Part shown: piece after piece, positions 25,661-32,648 of the stretch
How the letters are laid out: the number at the start of each line of letters is the position of its first letter
Numbering within the stretch: position 1 is the stretch's first letter
Origin: a virus
Length of the DNA: 47,739 nucleotides
IMG/VR virus record: IMGVR_UViG_3300031539_000059
Coordinates: 1-47,739 of that record
Reading direction: 5' to 3' (one strand)
Notes under the pieces: model-generated
The model's input: only the letters and a program-made list of their open reading frames with translations
The model's database searches: none
What the model was told of the DNA's origin: nothing
Position numbers and translations under genes: made by a program

Positions 25661-25844
25661 CGTCTTTCTCCCTGCGAACGTTAAGCACTGTTTGCCGCAA
25701 TTCGTTTAATTCGTTTCTTATTGCCAGTACGTCTTTGCGGACACGGACTCCCGCTGACAAATTTCCTCTATCTGCTTTCTCGGCGTCTCGTCGAATAAAC
25801 TCAAGATTCTTTATTATGCTCTCTAGCTTGTCCAGAACTGTCAT
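25653..25844 (-). CDS. Histone H1/Hc1-like small basic protein
   Basis: 63 residues starting MTVLDKLESII. The central GNLSAGVRVRKDVLAIRN resembles the GNKAAGTRVRKAMQELK pattern of small histone H1-like (Hc1 family) proteins of Chlamydia and many phages; those proteins bind DNA or have unassigned roles. Two helices with a basic hinge. I choose the ATG at 25844 because GGAGA lies about ten bases upstream; an ATG at 25865 adds seven residues without a good Shine-Dalgarno. Overlaps both neighbours. Similarity is short, so the family is probable rather than certain. Confidence 0.5.
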   Translation of the reverse strand: MTVLDKLESIIKNLEFIRRDAEKADRGNLSAGVRVRKDVLAIRNELNELRQTVLNVRREKDDG

Positions 25845-26211
25845 CGGTGTTTGGTCTCCATCCATTCATCCAGCGGGCTTCTCTGCCCTCAACGTGCCGT
25901 ACAAAACATTTGTAACAGCAGCTAAACTTATTCACGTATACATCGTCTTTTATAGAGAATGAGTACGTCAAGCAAACAGGACAATTACGATCAGCCCCGG
26001 TATTAAGTAGTTTCTTCCTAACAAGAAAACCACCAGCGTCAGCTTTCTCTTTATTTTTTGAAGTCTTGGCTTCGCGGCGCTCTTGTACTTGTTTAGAGAA
26101 TTCCTTCTCTTTCTCGTCGGACCAGCTGGAACGAGGATCGGTTACGGCTTTTTTGCCATATTTTCGTTGGATTGCCTTCTCTACGCCCTCAATATAATTA
26201 AGATCACTCAT
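25801..26211 (-). CDS. Cys-rich (zinc-ribbon-like) conserved hypothetical protein
   Basis: 136 residues. The N-terminal half is basic and helical (residues 1-65) with a DEKEKEFSKQVQERRE coiled stretch; the C-terminal half has NCPVCLTYSF, then FSCCYKCFVRHVEGREARW and GWRP. The spacing C-x2-C ... C-C-x2-C is that of a four-cysteine zinc site. The pattern around 'EGREARW..GWRP' recurs in uncharacterised proteins of marine myoviruses as I recall. Function unknown; DNA or RNA binding possible. It overlaps the H1-like gene by 44 bases and the upstream gene by four. Confidence 0.6.
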   Translation of the reverse strand: MSDLNYIEGVEKAIQRKYGKKAVTDPRSSWSDEKEKEFSKQVQERREAKTSKNKEKADAGGFLVRKKLLNTGADRNCPVCLTYSFSIKDDVYVNKFSCCYKCFVRHVEGREARWMNGWRPNTDDSSGQAREHNKES

Positions 26212-26660
26212 TTGAGTATGGATTCTCCTTTAGCGGTCTGTACTGCCGCAAAGAAGATGAGCGTAGTTACAATTGCAGTAACGACAACGCCGAGAGTCAC
26301 ACCACCTGCTAGGAAATAACCGTCTTTATTACCACCCTGTTTCTCGATTTGGACATAGAGCCTATCGAGTTCCTTGTCTTTTAAGCTTATGATGGCAGAA
26401 CTTTTTTCTTTCTCTGCCTTTAGGTCAGTTTGGAGGTTTTTCTTCTGTAAATCACACTTCGTTTCCTGAGTATCCGCTATGAAAGTCTTTTCTAATTCAC
26501 ACTGCGCTTTCGCAGCTTCTTTCTTAGCAATAATCTGTGCTGCCTCGTCATTTGTTAAAAAAACACCGTCCGCAGGGACGGTATCGCCAGCAGCAACATT
26601 TGTTTGTGCAATGGACGCAACAGAAAAAAGCGCGATCATTACGGCAGCAAGTATTCTCAC
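26208..26660 (-). CDS. Exported coiled-coil protein with C-terminal membrane segment
   Basis: 150 residues: a signal-peptide-like start MRILAAVMIALFSVASIAQ, an Ala/Glu/Lys coiled coil (about 35-100) with two cysteines, and a C-terminal membrane helix GGVTLGVVVTAIVTTLIFFA with a short tail. Topology would put the coiled coil in the periplasm, as in spanin-like proteins; no lipobox Cys is seen, so it is not a classical o-spanin. Start is GTG at 26660 with GAGGAG eight bases upstream and a GTGA overlap with the preceding gene's stop. Probably co-translated with the TM/coiled-coil gene before it. Confidence 0.6.
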   Translation of the reverse strand: MRILAAVMIALFSVASIAQTNVAAGDTVPADGVFLTNDEAAQIIAKKEAAKAQCELEKTFIADTQETKCDLQKKNLQTDLKAEKEKSSAIISLKDKELDRLYVQIEKQGGNKDGYFLAGGVTLGVVVTAIVTTLIFFAAVQTAKGESILK

Positions 26661-27031
26661 AAATCGAACTCCTCTTTTAGCTTTTCAGCCAAGTTTTCTT
26701 TTTTTAGCTCTTCAACACGAGCTTTGGTACCCTGTGCTAGCTTTAGCAGTTCTTCTTCATGCTTCTGAGAAATAAGCTTTAGCTTTTCATCACGTTCTTC
26801 TAGATGTTTATCTCTCTCGGCAACTTGCTGTTCGCGGATTTCATCTACCTTACGAACCTGCTCTTTGTAGCCCTCTCTGTTTTTCATTAAAGCTTCAATC
26901 ATGGCAGTCGTTTTGCCTTTAAACAGCACATACGATACCACAATAGCTAACAAGCTTAAAGGGATATACCAGTGATGTTTAAGCCATAGCCAGGATTTGC
27001 TTAGCCCACTCTTTAGTAACAACAGATTCAT
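26657..27031 (-). CDS. Membrane-anchored coiled-coil protein (i-spanin-like topology)
   Basis: 124 residues when started at the ATG at 27031, which overlaps the previous stop as TAATG; a longer frame beginning upstream has no supporting signal. One N-terminal membrane helix (about residues 18-38, HHWYIPLSLLAIVVSYVLF) then a long charged coiled coil (EQQVAERDKHLEERDEKLKL) to the end. This topology equals an inner-membrane spanin subunit, and the next gene encodes an exported coiled-coil partner. The lysis role is inference from topology and adjacency to a small two-helix protein. Confidence 0.55.
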   Translation of the reverse strand: MNLLLLKSGLSKSWLWLKHHWYIPLSLLAIVVSYVLFKGKTTAMIEALMKNREGYKEQVRKVDEIREQQVAERDKHLEERDEKLKLISQKHEEELLKLAQGTKARVEELKKENLAEKLKEEFDL

Positions 27032-27258
27032 TATTCTTTCCCTGCTTTCTTCCACGCTACAGCTAAATCGACTGCACCTTGTGAGCCAATATATGCCAAA
27101 GCGACCGCTATCCACTGATCTGCTGGAATTACTTCCATAAACAGACCAATAGTTGCAGTCGCCCAGACCATTAACTTACGAGACACCACCTTAGAAAGTA
27201 GTGCGTCTAATACACCTAATTCAGATTTTTCCTCTTTCTTTTCTAGTTCTGTTGACAT
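27031..27258 (-). CDS. Small two-helix membrane protein, possible holin
   Basis: 75 residues: a charged N-terminus (STELEKKEEKSELG), membrane helix VVSRKLMVWATATIGLFMEV and a second helix near WIAVALAYIGSQGAVDLAV, ending in a basic tail. Size and topology fit a class II holin or a phage membrane protein. It lies upstream of two coiled-coil membrane genes. No endolysin gene was recognised in the window, so a lysis role is unproven; a general phage membrane protein is the alternative. Confidence 0.45.
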   Translation of the reverse strand: MSTELEKKEEKSELGVLDALLSKVVSRKLMVWATATIGLFMEVIPADQWIAVALAYIGSQGAVDLAVAWKKAGKE

Positions 27259-27271
27259 TCATCGATGCCTC

Positions 27272-27502
27272 CTACCAAATAACGACGACCTCTTCGTCAG
27301 TTTCTTTTGTCTGCGATGGATAAACTGGCTGATATTGCATCCAATCTCCCATTTCGTCTTCCTGAAATGCTCTGACGTGTCTTGTAAGCGGATCGCCCTT
27401 CAAGTCCTCAAAGTTTTGCCTGTACACAGAAGATGTAACCACCTTCATGTCCTCTGGAAAGTTCTCCAAAAGACGTTTCAGTTGTCCAACCGTAAGCATC
27501 AA
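27272..27502 (-). CDS. Hypothetical protein, 76 residues
   Basis: Unknown. Starts MLTVGQLKRLLENFPEDMKV, a helix followed by a beta-strand, a pattern of small phage proteins with a 'sequence-start LKxLLxxFPxDMxV' signature that are common and uncharacterised. Rest is polar and ends DEEVVVIW, a hydrophobic final strand. It lies between two membrane-protein genes. The first residue may be the second Met. Likely cytosolic. Confidence 0.55.
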   Translation of the reverse strand: MMLTVGQLKRLLENFPEDMKVVTSSVYRQNFEDLKGDPLTRHVRAFQEDEMGDWMQYQPVYPSQTKETDEEVVVIW

Positions 27503-27892
27503 TCACTCCTTCTTTGGCTCAAGCGGTATCACTTCACCAGTCTGTAAATCAAGTAAGAATCCTTCAAATTCAGTTTTGTTCGTGTTTCCACCTCCGATAG
27601 CAATTAAAATTGCTCTGAGATTATCACGGAGCACCTTGTTCCAGATTTCAAGCTCTTTGACACGAATTTCTAGTTTTTCAACATCAGCAGAACTTGACGC
27701 AACAAAAACTTGTACCGCGTCTTCTTCTGCGCCAAAAAAGCTTACGTAACTAACCCCGCAGAGACTCAAGATCATCCCAACAGCTACTAGGGCACGAGGG
27801 AGATTAGTTAAAGCTTCAACGATTTTGTATAAAAATCCAGTGAACCTGTTAGCTAACGATTCCTTTTCTTCCCCTTCGTTCTCTTCTTCCAT
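27503..27892 (-). CDS. Single-pass membrane protein with coiled coil
   Basis: 129 residues starting MEEENEGEEKES. The ATG at 27892 is preceded by AGGGGGA at about eight bases; an upstream frame start at 27934 lies inside the previous gene and lacks support. A membrane helix (ALVAVGMILSLCGVSYVSFF) is followed by an acidic coiled-coil-like helix (VEKLEIRVKELEIWNKVLRD) and a short C-terminal domain ending in Lys/Glu. A pattern of N-in membrane anchor plus external helix. It follows the SbcDC fusion by 13 bases. Function unknown. Confidence 0.55.
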   Translation of the reverse strand: MEEENEGEEKESLANRFTGFLYKIVEALTNLPRALVAVGMILSLCGVSYVSFFGAEEDAVQVFVASSSADVEKLEIRVKELEIWNKVLRDNLRAILIAIGGGNTNKTEFEGFLLDLQTGEVIPLEPKKE

Positions 27893-27905
27893 TTCATGAA
27901 TCCCC

Positions 27906-30900
27906 CTAAACTTGAATATGTGCGTAGCCGTCACTTTTGTCTATAACTAGCTGAGTATCTACAATGTCCTTGAGAGCATCTAAGTGAGAAATCAAAATGA
28001 TGGTTTTAAACTGCGTTTTTAGCATTTCCAGCATTCTAATGAACCCTTCCATGTTCTCTTCGTCCAGGGCTGTAGCCGGTTCGTCCAAGATAAATAGGTC
28101 CCCCACAGGCAGGCTGCTTATACGGATTAACGCAACTCTGATAGCAACCGCTGCGAGAGTACGCTCTGCTCCAGAACAGCCGTCCAAGGATCTGGCTGGA
28201 TACTTGGGGTGCCTAATCATAATAGGAAGTTCTTTCCCGTCCTCCTCAAGATAAACCTCAAACTCAACGATATTCGCTAAGATCTTGGAGATTTCTTGAT
28301 TTATGACCGGAAGCTTCTTCTTGATAATGTCGTAAGCGATACCATTACTGTGCATGCACTTCATGTAAAGATCATACGCAGCATACTGCTCACGAAGCTC
28401 TTCTTTTTCAAGCTTTGAGTTCTCTAGATTATCCCATTTCTGTTCAAGAGAACCATGCTCCTTCCAAAGTTCCATCAACTCATTCTGACATTGATCCAAT
28501 TCAGCACCAATATCTCCAAAACTCTTGCTCAGTTTCTTCTTCTCGCTGTGGAGTCTCTTGAGAGTTTTAACCGTCTCTTTGTTCCTGAAATACTCTTCAA
28601 GGTTTCTATTGAACTCTTCAAGCGTGCTCTTCGTATTTACAACAGCGGTGTTGTTTCTTTCTATTTCAAGGTGTAAAGAAGCTATCTTTATGTTCTTGCC
28701 GTTTCTCTCACCGATAAGCCATTCATATTTCTTAATGACCCTCTGAACTTCTGCTGGATTCAGTTCCTTGATCTCGTCGAGAATGTTTTTCTTGTTTGCC
28801 TTTGTGAGATTAATCAAGCCTTCTATTTCTGGAATCTCTTTTCGAGACAGATGAGCATCTAAGAGAAACTGACAATCAGGAAAGAGTTCGCCGCACGGAA
28901 CCTCGCTCAGTAGAGAAGCCTTCTTTTCTTGTCTTGTCTTCTTGCTTAATTCAGAGTTCAATTCAGATGTGATCTTGTCTAGCTTCCTTTGGCTCTCAAT
29001 AGCCAGTCTGTTTTTCTTGCGAAGCTCTTCTATATCAAAATCAGAAAAAAACTGTTCAATTTTCTCTAGATCGTTTTCTGCTTTGCGTACTTCCTCTCCA
29101 TGCTCTTCCTGTAGCGCGAGGCGCTTTGTCAACGACTGTTCGTGAGCACGAATCTTCTCGCGAATCTCTTCCTCGTCAAGAGTATCAATCTCAGGAGACT
29201 TGGCTATTTCAATATCGAGGTCTGACATGTTTTTCGTCAAACCCGATAAGTCTTCTTTCAGTTCTTCAATCTTGCTTTTGTATCCCTGAATGGTTCTTTC
29301 ATTCTCTGCGGCTGCAATCTGAATCGCAGTCAATTCTTCGTCGAAGTCTCTTCCCTCCAGCTTCTTCAAGGCTGCCTTTAGTTCAGAAGCATCTTCATTA
29401 GCTAATCCGTGCTTCTTATCGAAAATCTCAAGATCTAGAAACTTCGCAAGGACTTGTTTGCGCTCTGTAGACCGCGCATCGACAAACGCTAATGAATTTG
29501 TCTGTGATGACATAGAAGTAAGCAAAAAATCGTCCAGAGAACCGAAGAGTCGTTTGATCTCCTTATCGGTTTCTGGGCGGCTTTCACCGTTCAGGTTTCT
29601 CTTCACGTCATCCGGTATTTTATCATGCAGACCATGCGCAAAAAACCCGAAATCTACAGTAGTTTCGGCGCTAGATACGTTACCAGCAGCCTTGGTCGTC
29701 TTTGTGGTTTTGTTCGCGTTCCGATCGATTACGAACGTTCTTTGTCCGATTTCAATTTCGACAGTCCCACGACCATACGCTCTGTTCTGGTTTACAATAT
29801 CAACGTTCTTGCGGATGTTTTTTGAAGTGCTGTTGAAGACCGTCCATAAGAAACTGTCCACAATACTCGACTTACCAGTGAAATTCTTACCAAACACACC
29901 CACAACACCGCTAAGCTTTTCAAAGTCTATGAAATTGTCTTTTCCATAGCTGAATAGATTGTCCCACGACATTCTCTTCATGCTCCAGCGAACGTTTCTT
30001 ACCACTTCATCTTGCTGTTCGGCGAGAGTGTGATATTTCTTGTTTAGTTGTATAACCTTCTCAAGAATATCTGGTTGTACTTCGTATCCAGACAGAAAGT
30101 CTTTTATGATCTTTTCTTGAACCTGCAAATCTCGCAAGTCGTCGTCATTTTGGAGTACCGATGGCTTACCATCGCGAATATCATTTACTTCTGCCTTGTT
30201 GAAGATCGTAACCGTCTGAGGACTAAATCTTGTTTTTGCCGTGTCCATCGCTTGACGAAGTACGTTAAGCGGAACATGGTTTGGTACCGACAAGCGAAGT
30301 CGAGCGTTCTCTGGTACCTGTGCGTCACTAGGAATAAGTCCCTTTTCTGACAGATGCAGAGTGTGGAATGGACTTGGATTAGGAATAGAGATGTGTCTGG
30401 TACGGAAATCGTCCTTGTTTTCTATTTCCCAAATAAGAAATCCCTTGTCGTTCGTCTCGCCATGATTTTGTTGAACTGTAGACCCTGGATAAACGGCTCT
30501 CCCGTCTGGATCGATAGCTTGATTGGTCTTGTGAATATCTCCGAGAAAGACATAATCATATCCCTCAAAAATCTCAAGATCATGTTCTCCGTGCAACAAT
30601 ACAAATCCAGCATCAGTCTCAACACCACTAACAGTCCCGTGATACAACGCAATGTTTATTTTGCTCGGATCAGAGATCTTTTCCCAGTTTTCTTGATCAA
30701 AAACAGACAAAACATTGAACGTCAGTTCGTCTGAGACCGGCACTTCACCAGCAGCCTTAAGCAGATGCAGGTTGGGTAGTCGAAGGGCTGAAACAATCGG
30801 TGAGAGCGCGTCAAGGCGTGTGTGGTTCTTGAGGTTGCCATCGTGGTTTCCGAGGATTATGTATGTTGGAGCAATGGACTCCAATTCGCGGAAGAACCAA

Positions 30901-31085
30901 GAGCACATTTCTATAAACTCTGGTGAAATCTGAGTCTTCGTGTGAGCAATGTCGCCGCAGTGAACAATATAGTCCACCTTCTCGTCACGCAAAATATCAA
31001 ACATCTTTTGAAATACTATACGATATTCATCATGGTATTTCAAATTCCTGATGTGGGTATCAGATATGTGTCCAATCTTAATCAT
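27906..31085 (-). CDS. sbcDC: Fused SbcD-SbcC (gp47-gp46, Mre11-Rad50-type) nuclease-ATPase
   Basis: One 1059-residue chain combining two proteins that are normally separate. Residues 1 to about 340 are an Mre11/SbcD metallophosphatase: SDTHI (Asp9, His11), HCGDIAH (Asp45), LGNHDGN (Asn80, His81), YHGTVS (His149) and LGDIHKT (Asp183, His185). Residues about 372 to 1059 are an SbcC/Rad50 ATPase: Walker A GKNFTGKS (399-406), long coiled-coil arms, an apex with Cys731 and Cys738 (CGELFPDC), then CSGAER signature near 970, LFILDEPATALDEEN Walker B near 993-1008 and an ISHLD H-loop. It would process DNA ends in recombination-dependent replication. A possible internal start at Met372 exists. Primase and resolvase genes are upstream. 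Confidence 0.9.
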   Translation of the reverse strand: MIKIGHISDTHIRNLKYHDEYRIVFQKMFDILRDEKVDYIVHCGDIAHTKTQISPEFIEMCSWFFRELESIAPTYIILGNHDGNLKNHTRLDALSPIVSALRLPNLHLLKAAGEVPVSDELTFNVLSVFDQENWEKISDPSKINIALYHGTVSGVETDAGFVLLHGEHDLEIFEGYDYVFLGDIHKTNQAIDPDGRAVYPGSTVQQNHGETNDKGFLIWEIENKDDFRTRHISIPNPSPFHTLHLSEKGLIPSDAQVPENARLRLSVPNHVPLNVLRQAMDTAKTRFSPQTVTIFNKAEVNDIRDGKPSVLQNDDDLRDLQVQEKIIKDFLSGYEVQPDILEKVIQLNKKYHTLAEQQDEVVRNVRWSMKRMSWDNLFSYGKDNFIDFEKLSGVVGVFGKNFTGKSSIVDSFLWTVFNSTSKNIRKNVDIVNQNRAYGRGTVEIEIGQRTFVIDRNANKTTKTTKAAGNVSSAETTVDFGFFAHGLHDKIPDDVKRNLNGESRPETDKEIKRLFGSLDDFLLTSMSSQTNSLAFVDARSTERKQVLAKFLDLEIFDKKHGLANEDASELKAALKKLEGRDFDEELTAIQIAAAENERTIQGYKSKIEELKEDLSGLTKNMSDLDIEIAKSPEIDTLDEEEIREKIRAHEQSLTKRLALQEEHGEEVRKAENDLEKIEQFFSDFDIEELRKKNRLAIESQRKLDKITSELNSELSKKTRQEKKASLLSEVPCGELFPDCQFLLDAHLSRKEIPEIEGLINLTKANKKNILDEIKELNPAEVQRVIKKYEWLIGERNGKNIKIASLHLEIERNNTAVVNTKSTLEEFNRNLEEYFRNKETVKTLKRLHSEKKKLSKSFGDIGAELDQCQNELMELWKEHGSLEQKWDNLENSKLEKEELREQYAAYDLYMKCMHSNGIAYDIIKKKLPVINQEISKILANIVEFEVYLEEDGKELPIMIRHPKYPARSLDGCSGAERTLAAVAIRVALIRISSLPVGDLFILDEPATALDEENMEGFIRMLEMLKTQFKTIILISHLDALKDIVDTQLVIDKSDGYAHIQV

Positions 31086-31087
31086 TA

Positions 31088-32026
31088 TTAAATTCCTATA
31101 GCTAGCTTCTGCAAATATGTTCTTGAGTCCACTAGCTCTGCTAGCTGAACTCTTCTTGCGTAGCGTTTCTTTCCTAGCTCGCTTACGTCTTCGTCACTGT
31201 CAATGGTTACTTTCCTGCATTCTACGTCATATGACAGTAGGCTTTTTATCAGGCTCATCGCTGATTTTTCTGCATCGGGATCAAGAGCGACATAAACTGG
31301 TACGTCGTGTTTTACAATCTCCTGAAACAGTTTTGAGTCTTCTCTTAGTGAGCTTTGGAGTAGCGGGATCGCGTTTCCAGCAACGATAGCGTCGAAAGCA
31401 CCCTCGACAAGATGAACCGGCTTGTCCCAATCAATGTATAACTGGTTGAAGATGATGTCTTTTGTTGCATTCTCTGGGTTCTTGTATTTATAGCCTCTCG
31501 CATATGTTCTAGCAATGAAGTAGTCCACTTTGCCGTCTAGGTTAAATGACGGAATGATGATTCGCTTCTCATATTCGCCAGACGCGCAATATCCGATTTT
31601 CCATCGTACAATGTCTTCTCTCGTGACGTTTCGCTCTCTTAAGTAGTTTCTAGCAAGAATGGACGAAATATCGTTGTTCTTGTTGGCTAGTGAACGAAAT
31701 TCTTTCGGAAGGCTGATGACTTGAGGCTCCTCGACTGCGGTATCACCAAACATTTCGTCGTACAAGGAAACACTAAGGTCGATAGTGTCTTCAAACTCTT
31801 CCCAAGCTTGTCTTTGAAGGAAATTACCGAATCTCTTAACCAAGCGAGTAACGGAATTGCCCCGCATAGAACACGTCCAGCACTTGAACGCATTCTTGTC
31901 GAGGTTGACACTCAGCTTTGGTTTATGGTGCTTGCAGCTTGGGCAATAAAAAAGCCACTCGCCGCCAGAACGGTAGCAATATCCGAAGATATCTTTTAGG
32001 ACTTTGAGCTTGCTTTCTGCTTCCAT
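31088..32026 (-). CDS. DNA primase (DnaG-type zinc and TOPRIM domains)
   Basis: Makes RNA primers for DNA replication. Residues 28-52 form a CHC2-type zinc site without the usual histidine: Cys28, Cys31, Cys49, Cys52 (YCPSC and CWTC). The TOPRIM domain has HLVEGAFDAIVAG with the conserved Glu, and VYVALDPDAE with the DxD metal motif. 312 residues, smaller than bacterial DnaG, of phage-like size. It starts inside the end of the resolvase gene and ends three bases before the SbcDC fusion, so the three form one unit. It probably works with a DnaB-type helicase encoded elsewhere. Confidence 0.85.
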   Translation of the reverse strand: MEAESKLKVLKDIFGYCYRSGGEWLFYCPSCKHHKPKLSVNLDKNAFKCWTCSMRGNSVTRLVKRFGNFLQRQAWEEFEDTIDLSVSLYDEMFGDTAVEEPQVISLPKEFRSLANKNNDISSILARNYLRERNVTREDIVRWKIGYCASGEYEKRIIIPSFNLDGKVDYFIARTYARGYKYKNPENATKDIIFNQLYIDWDKPVHLVEGAFDAIVAGNAIPLLQSSLREDSKLFQEIVKHDVPVYVALDPDAEKSAMSLIKSLLSYDVECRKVTIDSDEDVSELGKKRYARRVQLAELVDSRTYLQKLAIGI

Positions 32027-32547
32027 AAGGAAAACCCTGCACGGGCGATAATAATGCTGTCAGCCATATCATAGTATTGAGGCTGGGGGTTTCCGTGCTT
32101 CGTCAGTTCTACCACAAAGCCAGGCTCCGTGTCAACAACAAACTGCAACACTACGGGCTTTGCTTTTGTTCCCTTGGGAACTTTTATGCCACAGAACTTT
32201 CTTGCCGTCGTTGCGCCGATGTATTCAGGCTCAACTCCGGTCATTTCATAAATGAGCCAAGAGACTGTCTTGTTCATTCCTGCGAGTGTTAGGAGAGTCT
32301 TCGCGGATGACAAACCCGGACGGAACGCTTGAAGACTCTGTTCGATATAGATCCTTTCAAGAGGTTCATTATCACTTCCACAAAAATTGACAACAACATC
32401 AAGTAACTCATTTTTCAACTTCTCTACTTTCTCAAAAAAGTTCTCGCATTTTCTAGTATCACAATATCCAGTATACACTCTCTTGCCCGAGTTGTCAAGA
32501 ACGGTTATTCCCGTGATGCTCGTACTCACATCTAGACCCATTATCAT
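31996..32547 (-). CDS. ruvC: RuvC-like Holliday-junction resolvase
   Basis: Cuts four-way junctions. Motifs: MGLDVSTSITGITV with the first catalytic Asp, ERIYIEQSLQAF with Glu, and YYDMADSIIIARAG with the final Asp, as in the RuvC/RNase H fold. 183 residues against about 170 for bacterial RuvC. I use the ATG at 32547 (AGGAG five bases upstream); an in-frame GTG two codons earlier is possible. Overlaps the primase gene. In a phage with T4-type packaging it could resolve branched concatemers, a role T4 fills with gp49 (endonuclease VII, unrelated fold). Confidence 0.85.
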   Translation of the reverse strand: MIMGLDVSTSITGITVLDNSGKRVYTGYCDTRKCENFFEKVEKLKNELLDVVVNFCGSDNEPLERIYIEQSLQAFRPGLSSAKTLLTLAGMNKTVSWLIYEMTGVEPEYIGATTARKFCGIKVPKGTKAKPVVLQFVVDTEPGFVVELTKHGNPQPQYYDMADSIIIARAGFSLWKQKASSKS

Positions 32548-32582
32548 ACACACTCCTAAATATGTTCAACGCGATGTTGTCT

Positions 32583-32648
32583 TTATCTAAAAAAGTTTCT
32601 CAAACGTCCTTCAACTTGAATGTGTAAGAGTCCATCTCGGAAGCTCAT
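32583..32648 (-). CDS. Short ORF, 21 residues, overlapping the adhesin stop
   Basis: Begins with an ATG overlapping the adhesin stop (ATGA) and ends at a TAA; encodes MSFRDGLLHIQVEGRL with a basic end. Its DNA largely coincides with the gene relic in the other frame, so it may be a by-product of that. No independent Shine-Dalgarno evidence was found. Confidence 0.2.
   Translation of the reverse strand: MSFRDGLLHIQVEGRLRNFFR
32600..32641 (-). pseudogene. Relic 3' end of a paralogous structural gene
   Basis: Fourteen codons that, read in the adhesin's own frame just after its TGA, give SEMDSYTFKLKDV and then TGA. The 327-residue protein at 38153-39136 ends EIDSYTFKLKVDV. The DNA agrees as well: about 20 of 23 bases around the codons for DSYTFKLK. 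It is likely the left-over end of an older gene from this family, truncated when the adhesin was swapped in. Short length limits certainty, but the frame agreement and DNA match support it. Confidence 0.65.

Noticed and set aside
27032-27115. Longer N-terminus of the TM/coiled-coil protein
   Set aside because: The extra 28 residues are Arg/Ser/Cys-rich and overlap the upstream gene; the TAATG start at 27031 is better.
27893-27934. Longer N-terminus of the 129-residue membrane protein
   Set aside because: It would overlap the end of the SbcDC gene and lacks a ribosome site, whereas ATG 27892 has AGGGGGA at good spacing.
31485-31492. Exact T4 late box TATAAATA on the minus strand
   Set aside because: Lies deep inside the primase coding region, far from a start codon; one 8-base match is expected by chance.
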